Source: Hypomesus transpacificus (lineage: Eukaryota > Chordata > Actinopteri > Osmeriformes > Osmeridae). Taken from it: a stretch of DNA of 64,000 bases. The notes beneath the pieces were generated by a model that did no database searches, was not told the origin of the DNA, and saw only the letters and a program-made list of their open reading frames with translations. The translations under genes and the position numbers were made by a program. Location: assembly GCF_021917145.1 (NCBI RefSeq), contig NC_061065.1, forward strand, positions 12,335,412 to 12,399,411. Reading direction: 5' to 3'. Within the stretch, counting starts at the first letter, position 1; every line of letters begins with the position of its first letter. Shown here piece by piece: positions 55,801 to 64,000 of the stretch.

Positions 55801-58800
55801 AGAAAATGCACACTACAGTGATCATCTTCAAAATCATTCCATTGACAACGCATAAGATGACTATGGGTTTATGGTTATGGGTTTAAAGGGTGCTTTGAAC
55901 ACCTGGTAAACAGTATCTACGGTATTGTATTTAACTGCCTGCTTGGTTTTATAGCCTTATGGTAGGCCTACATAAAAAAATCCATCACCTCTATGGTGGA
56001 ACTTGGAATCAACATGCTGTACTTTAAATGGAGAGTCACGTGCATCAACATTTAAAAAATTTCTAATGGACTGTGTTATGTCACCACATGTTGCGGATAA
56101 AAATCCCAATGCAACCTATTTCCAAAGTCTGGTGTTGTAAAAAGCTGTGAGAGTACAGAGGCTTATTTTTCAACGGTTGTTACAGAACATCTGGAATGAA
56201 TGCATCTTAAGTGTGTAAATAAGAATGTGAAAGACTCCTCACCCATGGTAGTCTCTGACCCACAGTAGAGCTCTAACTGTCCTGACTGTTATCCTGTCAC
56301 CATCCAGATCAGTCTGGCTCTATCTGTCCTGACTGTTATCCTGTCACCATCCAGATCACTGTCTGGCTCTAACTGTCCTGACTGTTATCCTGTCACCATC
56401 CAGATCACTGTCTGGCTCTAACTGTCCTGACTGTTATCCTGTCACCATCCAGATCACTGTCTGGCTCTAACTGTCCTGACTGTTATCCTGTCACCATCCA
56501 GATCACTGTCTGGCTCTATCTGTCCTGACTGTTATCCTGTCACCATCCAGATCACTGTCTGGCTCTAACTGTCCTGACTGTTATCCTGTCACCATACAGA
56601 TCACTGTCTGGCTCTAACTGTCCTGACTGTTATCCTGTCACCATCCAGATCACTGTCTGGCTCTAACTGTCCTGACTGTTATCCTGTCACCATCCAGATC
56701 ACTGTCTGGCTCTAACTGTCCTGACTGTTATCCTGTCACCATCCAGATCACTGTCTGGCTCTAACTGTCCTGACTGTTATCCTGTCACCATCCAGATCAC
56801 TGTCTGGCTCTAACTGTCCTGACTGTTATCCTGTCACCATCCAGATCACTGTCTGGCTCTACCTGTCTTGACTGTTATCCTGTCACCATCCAGATCACTG
56901 TCTGGTCCCCAAAAAGGTTGGGCCCTGCCGGGGCTCCTTCCCCCGCTGGCACTACAACGCTGCATCCGAGGAGTGTGAGGAGTTCACCTACGGAGGCTGC
57001 AGGGAAAACCACAACAACTACATCAGTGAGCTGGAATGCACCGACGCCTGCAAGGGTGTGACAGGTACAATGAGCCGCTGGTCGTGTCGCAACTCTGGTA
57101 TAGCGGGAACACACATCCAACATTAAGGTGGATCCTTGTTATTGGAAGTTTTTATCCATGTTTGTGTCCTGCTGCCACAGTAAATCATTGTATAAATGTA
57201 TTTATTTTTTATCAGCAGATGCCACGGGAAGAATTGGTCCCCTTCCAACAGAAGGTATAACTAATTATCATGTATCATCAACAGTACTTATTGCATTATT
57301 CAGTTTTAGACATCTTCAAGTAACCGATCATGTAAGTATTTTTCTTTCTGTCCTCTCTGTCTCTGTGGGTGGGTGGGATTTAAGTTGAGGTGTGTGGAGT
57401 CCCCTGTAAGCCTTGGCAGTTTGTTTGTAACAGCGGCTGCTGTCTGAGCAAAGCCCTAGAATGTGACGCTGTGGCACACTGCACAGATGGTTCGGACGAG
57501 GCATCCTGTTACAGACGTAAGCTTTCAAACGTTTCACTCATTCGTACTCTCAATGTTTTACATTAGCATTTTAGAGTAATTGTGTTTACAGTTTCTCCAT
57601 TGGCATTATAAATGTACCGCATAAACCAGTTACAATTCCAAAGTAACATTTGTACATCAATTTCATGTTTGTTCCGCCAGTCAATGAAACCTTCTCTCGT
57701 CTTTTGAACGTTGATGTGGATCACAAAAGAGGTGGGTTGAAGTCCTTGAGCAGCCATTGTTGTACTTCCTCATACTGTTCAGATGTTTTGTTGATATTTC
57801 TGTACAAGAAGGATTCACTTTATTTACAACGTTTTTGCACTAGATGACAATGTGCCTCAGAAGGCTGACAACCTATGTTGGTGACATAACAAATAGTACC
57901 ACTTACCTTTCTTAAACCCCCTTTCTGCAGTACGTTGCACTGAACCCCCCAAGACAGGCCCTTGCCGTGCGAGCCACACCCGCTGGTACTATGACCCCCT
58001 CAACAGAAAATGCTATCGCTTCACGTTTGGTGGTTGCGAGGGCAATGAGAACAACTTTGAGCAGGAGGACACCTGTTCCTCTACCTGCGATGGTGTGACT
58101 GGTACGGGCATTTCAGATAACTTATCTTCTGCGTGTGATATATTTTGTCAGAGTTGAGAATTCTTGATTACAGACTGATATTTGACATTTCAAACTCTTA
58201 TTCTAATTGCAAGAAGGACAGTGCTTTATCAGGTTCATTTGAGCTTGTAGGCAGAGAATAAAATCTTCTGGCTACACTTTTTGTTGCTTCAACAGGTACT
58301 CTGATTTCAAAGAAATAAACTAGCATTTTAGGACCTTCACCTGCACAATTAACTATCCCACCCCACATCCTCTGAAAGGCAAGTCTTATCTACCAACACC
58401 CATCTTTGCTTGCTGCTAATAGATATGATGTCTCTTTCTCTGTACAGAAAAACATGTGTTTGCTAGGGGAATGTTTGAATACCAAGAGGATGAAGGAACT
58501 GAATCAGGTAATATATTTTTGTTAATAAATACATTTCAAAATTACTTTTTTGGGGGGGTGGGGGGGAGTTGCTAAATCGTTGTGTATTTCTTATGGGTAT
58601 TTGTAACTTTCAAACTTTGTGTTACCAACTCAATACACAAATGTAACATTTCTATTTGAATAGGCTATATGATTTACTATCAAATCTTTGGCCAAATGCT
58701 AGCTAGAAAACGTATTCCATTTTACGTATTGCATCTTATTTCCCCCAGCCTCTATCGCTATAGCAATTTTGCTAGCACTAGCCATTTTGGCTGTGCTTGC

Positions 58801-58924
58801 TGTCTTGGGCTACTGCTTTCTTAAGAAAAGGAAGGACCGGACACAGCACCAGCCAGTGACGACCCATGTCCCCTTTGAGGACAGAGACACTATGGTGTAC
58901 AACAGTACCACCAAGCCTGTCTGA
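52835..58924 (+). CDS. spint1: Kunitz-type protease inhibitor 1 (HAI-1)
   Basis: Membrane-bound inhibitor of HGF activator, matriptase and related serine proteases in epithelia. Coding exons: 52835-53246, 53437-53594, 53785-53926, 56894-57064, 57216-57254 (or from 57219), 57385-57516, 57681-57731, 57931-58101, 58448-58507, 58749-58924; phases agree, 503 aa. Order: signal peptide (about 1-24, VNA/QA); MANSC domain with its cysteines (about 30-130); PKD-like domain (about 140-235); Kunitz 1 (238-293; GPCRGSFPRW, P1 Arg); LDL-receptor class A (about 310-350; CTDGSDEASC); Kunitz 2 (about 368-424; GPCRASHTRW, P1 Arg); membrane helix (about 446-467); short tail ending MVYNSTTKPV, like the human VYNHTTRPL end. 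Domain order and length equal human HAI-1. The frame begins six bases earlier with TTG; I chose the first ATG. The 3' splice site of the Kunitz 1 exon is the last unit of a 13-copy minisatellite. Confidence 0.94.
55274..55617. mobile_element. Non-autonomous DNA transposon (MITE) in spint1 intron 3
   Basis: A 344-bp element flanked by identical 9-bp direct repeats CCTTAGTGG (55265-55273 and 55618-55626). It has imperfect inverted ends TAGCCTGGTCCTAACC / TAGCCTGTTTCTACCC (13 of 16 bases). A second inverted pair, CCAGACCCTC ... GAGGGTCTGG, lies just inside the left end. It has no transposase frame. The 9-bp target duplication suits a Mutator-like element; if one base is shared by chance, 8 bp would suit hAT. 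Confidence 0.8.
56272..56905 (+). repeat. 49-bp minisatellite carrying repeated 3' splice sites
   Basis: Thirteen units of 49 bp (the first is two bases shorter), each containing GCTCTAACTGTCCTGACTG, TTATCCTGTCACCATCCAG and ATCACTGTCTGG. The last unit is the real intron 3 acceptor of spint1 (AG at 56892-56893) plus the first 12 exon bases. Units are almost identical: the seventh has CCATACAG, two have CTATCTG, and the twelfth has ACCTGTCTTG. Confidence 0.95.
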
Positions 58925-59473
58925 ACCTGCTGAGGTTTAGAGACTGGATCTGGAGATTATGCATGCCTTCATCAAGTGTAAGTTTGAATACACAAACAAT
59001 GTATTCTGACCCGACTACAGTAGCACGATCATTTGGTGTGAACATATCAGACTGCCTAATAATCTATGAGTCTTTGCAGCTTTCAGATCATGAATTTTAA
59101 TACTGTACATATTGCACACACACAGTTGAGCGTGCAAAACATAAACAGGTTTATTAACATGTCTAACAGATCCTAGTGATCACAATGTACAAACTAAATG
59201 AGCATGCAGATGCAGCATTACATTTAACCAGAGCTGCTTCTTCCAACAGAACCACCAGTTTGAAGTTTGCTTGTAAAGATACATTAGGAATTTTGGTATT
59301 AGAAGTCCGCTAAAGTGGAAAAAATCCTGTACATTTGTGCATTGTCTTTTAAGATGTTGTGCGTTTAGATTTTTTCTTGGAAAATATATTTTTTTGTTCT
59401 CAGTGGAAAGCTTACTTTTGTTTCATACTTTTTTTGTATTTTACTTCAATATCATCTTATATTTATAGTATAA

Positions 59474-59479
59474 AATAAA
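59474..59479 (+). terminator. Poly(A) signal of spint1 (proximal)
   Basis: AATAAA 550 nt past the stop codon, in T-rich surroundings. Confidence 0.5.
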
Positions 59480-59655
59480 TTGGATCATGAGGGAGGAAGA
59501 AGTTTGTTTTTATTTGTATTTAAATTTTTTTCAGCAAAGCTTTCTTGCAATTCTTTATATGTTCGTTTGTATAAACACTAACATGTGCAACTGTACACCT
59601 TTGACAAAACAAAGTAGATTGTGTGATTTTTTTTGTGTGTGTTTATTAAATTCAC

Positions 59656-59661
59656 AATAAA
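59656..59661 (+). terminator. Poly(A) signal of spint1 (distal)
   Basis: AATAAA about 730 nt past the stop, followed by a TG-rich stretch (GCTGTGCTAATATGTATGGT) that fits a downstream processing element. It looks the better candidate of the two. Confidence 0.5.
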
Positions 59662-61548
59662 ACAACTGTTTAATAATGCGCTGTGCTAATATGTATGGTG
59701 CTTGTACCTTTTGTCTTTACCCCAGAATTGCATGGGAAGTTCACTAGTTTAGGGAGTGGCCAAGTATTTGTTGTTTTGTCTCCTGGATGATTTTTTTTAA
59801 ATCATTGGGATATTTTAGTGAATTATAAAATGTGTTTTAGGGTACAGAGGAGAAGCATCAGTAATACTGACTTTTTATAAGTCCATCATAACCATAGGCT
59901 ATTTTATGGCCGACAAATTTATATTGGACCACGCACACCTTTTAAGCAAACTAAGATCTAAACTATTTTGTGTGCCCTTTATGGGCTTCGATTGTCCATG
60001 ACAGGCAGTGACTTGAATGAACTTGTCTCAAATGGTTTATGGTACATGGGCATGGATCAGGTCTTTCTTGTTATTTCATAATGCAGTGCCTATAGTTGGC
60101 ATTTCAACTTGAGTTTTGGTAACCCTTTCTAATAAGTATACTTGAGGAGGTTTTATAAACCATGATTAATCTACATAGTACGTTTGTTTTATAAATGAAT
60201 AGATGAAAAGTAAATGCACAGAGCCTCTGAAGCTTATTACACCCAGAACTGAGTCTTGACTGCTAGTGACACACTACACACTAGTTTTTCTCTAAAGGGA
60301 GATTTGTAGTGGTTTGAAGTGGTTTTCATGTAATAATAATTTACTAATAATTAGAAGTTATTTGCTTATATAAGTGGTTTATATAGATCTTAAAGGATAG
60401 CTATAAAGTTTTATTGAGCTTTGTCAGCAGTTTTTCTCTGTTTTAGTTTCGTAGTCAGGAGTGTAGTGTACTGAACCAAATGGGATGATGGGCTGTATCC
60501 TGTATGCATTGCGTCAGTGCACTGATGACCAGTAGGGAGCATCAGTGTACTGTACCATATACAATTCCATTGCAGCACACCGTCTGTCTATGTACGCAAT
60601 GGGTAGTATATGTATATAACTAATCTACATGTTTTCTGGTTTCATCCAATTCCAAAGTGTTTTGGCATGGTAACCTGATATTGGTATCATGCTTAAGGGC
60701 CAATTCCACCCGAAGCTAAAACAAATTCAGCTGGAAAAGGAAGTAAACATTTAGGATTATGAATCATTTCCCACTCAATGTACAATGTTTATGATTTACA
60801 ATGTTCTAAAAGGATGAGAATGAACAGGGATCTGTGCAAGATCAGTTACCTTCGCATGGCATGATTGTCCCTCAGCGCTCTTTAGTCCACCATCAACAGA
60901 AACACTTCAAAGATTGTAGAGATACGAGTGACATTCTTCTTCAGTCCCTGGAAAACAGGCCACGTCCCTCAACCTGTTTGTAGGTGCTGTGTAGGCTTGT
61001 TGGGAATGCTTTTGTCCTGACATGATTTGGGTTGTGTCTATTGTAAATGGAGTTGAGAGACCCACACCTCTAGGAGTGAGAGAAAGTTACATGGAGGAGT
61101 GTAGGAACACAGGACAAATTGTCACCTTTTGTTTATCAGAAAGCTGTCTTACTTGCTTTTTTGCCTCTAGTCAGATAATACTGGGAGGATCTCGCTGGGG
61201 TCAGAACAGTCATTGCTTGTAGGTGTGATAACAGACAAACTGACACTTTAGGCCCTTCACATTGTATGTGTATAAGAGGTTTAGTATACTGTATTGTATA
61301 TTGTATACTATTTTGTATACTTAGGAGGTTAATTATATTTTAGCTTATCATAGATGTAATCTATGTTCTGAGTACCTCTATGTTATGTCATGCCAGGTTC
61401 TTTTGCGTTGTTGTGAATTTCAGTGCCCATCTGACCTTGTGTTGTTCTGTGCATCTGACAATAAAATACTTGAACTTGAACATTGAGAACAGTGTGTGAT
61501 ACCGTGTTCAAACCACAAAAATAATGTGTGAGCACACCTCAAAACCAT

Positions 61549-61587
61549 CTCTCTCTCTCTTTATCTCTCTCTCTCTCTTTATCTCTA
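61549..61587. repeat. (CT)n microsatellite
   Basis: CT dinucleotides interrupted by TTTAT in two places. Confidence 0.85.
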
Positions 61588-61869
61588 TGTGTGTCTATTT
61601 GGTGTGCGTGCACACCGCGGTACATTTTGCGATTGGGAGGGGTAGGATATTGGAGAAGGCTACGTACAATGCGGGGAAGACAACTGGTTTGAAAAATGCT
61701 CCACCGCATCCGAGTCATGTTAGACTTCCTGGTGATTCTTCAAGCCGTGCGACGCACCTAGTTTTTCAAGTAGGGTATATTAGTGGTGACGCAAATGTGG
61801 ATTTAACATTTTATATGATGTGTTTTATTCATTGATATCTTAAATGTTAGACTTTTTTTTTTTTTTTTT

Positions 61870-62082
61870 ACAACTGACGCACGCGCAAAGGGGCGGCGAT
61901 TTTCGGCCGGTGAAGGCGTTGAACAAACGAAGATTGCACAGTCGTGTTTTAGACGCTGTCAACCAACTAATCAGAGGGAAATTACCTGTCAGCTTGGAAC
62001 TTTCTTTAAAACAGCGGAGCTCACGAATGTAACTGCAGGTCTTGTTGCGTTCTCAGTGCGGTTTTAGAAACTTTTATCCCGC
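61870..62082 (+). promoter_or_regulatory. Probable promoter and untranslated first exon of an unidentified gene
   Basis: This is the richest local CpG patch in the right end of the window (GACGCACGCGC, GGGGCGGCGATT, TCGGCCGGTGAAGG). It is followed by CCCGCG and a strong donor GTAAGT at 62083. GGGGCGG is an Sp1-type box. This fits a CpG-type promoter with a non-coding first exon on the plus strand. No start codon with a convincing frame precedes the donor. Confidence 0.4.
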
Positions 62083-64000
62083 GGTAAGTAGCAACATGGT
62101 TCTCTTAAGTTTCAAACAATACGAAATGATGTGAATCTTACCGTTAGAGCCGATTATTTGTTCTTTCTTTAACCTGCCGTTTACCTGTGTAGCTTTTGTC
62201 TGTTTTAGAAAAAATAATAACTTTTTGTCAACATTTGTAGGCTAATGTCGGACATTGTGGGTTTCTCTCAAATGTTAAACTTTATTTAACGTTACTACTA
62301 CTATCCTACATTAAGATTGCAAAATTGTTTGATCTGAGGTTACCCTGACCCCTATTTGTAAATGTACTCAGGCAAATGCATGGCTAAGCCTATAAACAGA
62401 CAGAAGTTGCTTTCATGACAGACTTTCGTTATGAATATGTTTTTGAGTGTGTTATAGCGGACACCTTCCGTTAAGCCTGCTCAAGTGACTTTCTCCTGCA
62501 ATGTCCGTCTTCATCTCATAGCCTATGCAGATCATTTCACAATGTACTAAGCTGACTACTAGTATTATTTCAGATTTCAAACTGTTGCTTAGCCTCAGTT
62601 TACCCCAAGGAATGAGTTATCTAACACATTGTTGCTTGGAAGTAGAGCATGTGAGTCATGTAGTCAACCTGGCAGTTTGTGACTTTATAGCCTTATATTA
62701 TTACTAATGGCTTTGGGGTAAATGCAGTGTTACCTTAGACATAGGCTTGCCTCCTAAACCCATAGCTTCATAAACACATCTTTACACCACTGCTATTCAC
62801 CTTAAAGAGGATGCATGTTCCAGAAAACATGACTAAAAACCTGTTGGAAGATTTTATGATTGTTGACATGTCCATTCCGTGTTTGAAAACAACATCCTTG
62901 CGTTTCTCATTATTGTTCCTGTCTCTCATATTGTTAATCACTTTCCATGCTGATAACAGTATTGAACAACAAATGACCAAAGTGTGACCTTCCTGTAATT
63001 TTTTGGAACTTGGTAACTGGTGTAGGCTTGTACTATTCAGGTAAATAGTTTGCATAGCTAAGCTGCATGTTTGGAATTTGTGGTGGATCAAGAAGCACTA
63101 CAACCTGTTGCAACAGAAACTTTATCATTTTCTTGGGTAATAGTGATAACTTGGCATGGGTCAGTTTGTTGACGTTGGATGTTATACCAGAGATAAGTGT
63201 CCAGACAGGATTACCACAGTGTGTTCTCGCCAATCAGTAAATGGTGAATGCTGTTTTGGAAAGATTTGAAAAAACCTTTAGTAGATTTCAGAAAAGACTA
63301 ATTGTATGTTAAGGTGCAAACTGTACTCCATCAATGACCTAAATCACAAGGAATGTCCTAGTCAAACTGTGATCCTAAATAAAGACAGTCTACGGCTGGA
63401 CTGTCACTCTCTACCCCGTCAACTCATGAGAAACCCGAGGACGATGCACCACGGCAGTCGCATCTCTCCATATCGGCAGAGATTTCCTCCCATAAGCAGC
63501 CTATCCCAGAGAATAATACATCGAAAGAGTAGAAGAGTCACTGAGGGTGGCCTTCTTTTCCTACACTAAGCCATTGATCGAAATTGCAAATGGTATTATG
63601 TGGGCAATGGGAAGGGAAGCTCATTTGCTTTGGCTTCGCTCTAAGGCAGGGACTGGCATTGTCCAAACGTTAATGAGTGATGGAAAGTTTGGGTAGTCTA
63701 GAACAATGGTTCTCGTGTGAAAGGGCTGAGGCAGGGTGAAGGCTTGTATGACAGATACACCCAGTTTCTCTGGGATGACCAGGACTGGTGTGTGGCTCCC
63801 GTCACACGAGGGATGCTCAACAAGTATTACCATGACTCAATCCCATACAGATCATGGCCGCCTTAGAGGAAATCATCTATTTTGTTGGGACATAGATTCG
63901 GGAAGTTGCTTTGTTTACATAATGAGGGACTGCAGGTGAGACTTGGTGCTGGTTGTGTCTGGGTTTCCTCCTGACCCTCCAGCATGCAGCTTTGCCACAC
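62083..64000 (+). other. Start of an unidentified plus-strand gene; possible second exon
   Basis: Downstream of the presumed first exon, CTGCAG then GTGAGA near 63932-63937 is a good donor site, so an exon may end there. The frames that run to it (for example 63736-63939) or lie before it (63306-63569, 87 codons, basic) resemble no family I know, so the exon may be untranslated. In human, RHOV, VPS18 and DLL4 follow SPINT1, but none of their starts is visible. Confidence 0.3.

Larger units (their letters stand above)
58925..61869. other. spint1 3' UTR and downstream intergenic DNA
   Basis: The 3' UTR follows the stop at 58922-58924, with likely ends at the two poly(A) signals listed. Beyond 59700 no coding exon was seen. 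A further AATAAA at 61460 sits in TGTGCATCTGACAATAAAA, wording also seen near 19348-19376 and typical of the 3' tails of fish LINE-like repeats. Confidence 0.5.

Noticed and set aside
56272-56905. CRISPR-like regular array
   Set aside because: The units are contiguous, with no unique spacers, in a vertebrate intron; it is a minisatellite.
63306-63569. 87-codon basic frame near the right edge
   Set aside because: No known family and not joined in frame to the nearby donor; noted only as part of the unidentified gene region.

Overview
This window is vertebrate nuclear DNA, almost certainly from a ray-finned (teleost) fish. Genes are split by GT-AG introns, tRNA-derived SINEs of a fish type recur, and microsatellites are frequent. 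The gene set (inafm2, pak6, bub1b, a PPP1R14-family gene, spint1) corresponds to the block that I recall on human chromosome 15q15. The species cannot be named from the sequence.

Layout, left to right. 2597-3517 (-): inafm2, a single-exon one-pass membrane protein. 9121-14916 (-): a complete sarcomeric myosin heavy chain with 1931 codons and no intron in the coding region. 17673-24360 (-): pak6, 8 coding exons modelled, 677 aa. 32452-39475 (-): bub1b (BubR1), 22 coding exons modelled with every junction phase agreeing, 913 aa, with a CDE/CHR-like cell-cycle promoter near 40050. 40439-41131: an inverted and tandem TTACTAGTAA repeat block, followed by a gypsy retrotransposon remnant. 43002-49130 (-): a four-exon PPP1R14 (CPI-17 family) protein phosphatase-1 inhibitor, probably ppp1r14d. 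52835-58924 (+): spint1 (HAI-1), 10 coding exons, 503 aa. From about 61870: a probable first exon of another plus-strand gene that I cannot identify.

The genes do not form a pathway. They are a conserved synteny block with unrelated jobs: spindle checkpoint (bub1b), Rho-family GTPase effector kinase (pak6), myosin phosphatase control (ppp1r14), epithelial serine-protease inhibition (spint1), and muscle contraction (myosin).

The most unusual points are these. (1) The myosin is intronless, unlike ordinary vertebrate sarcomeric myosin genes, yet fully open, with a TATA box and poly(A) signal. (2) A copy of the myosin leader, flanked by splice-like signals, lies 16.5 kb upstream on the same strand. 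(3) In spint1 a 49-bp minisatellite of 13 units has grown out of an intron/exon junction, so each unit carries a copy of the 3' splice site and the first bases of the Kunitz-1 exon. (4) BubR1 has lost the catalytic aspartate of its kinase-like domain (HGV instead of HGD). Exon models were made by eye from splice consensus, reading phase and family resemblance; untranslated exons are mostly unresolved.
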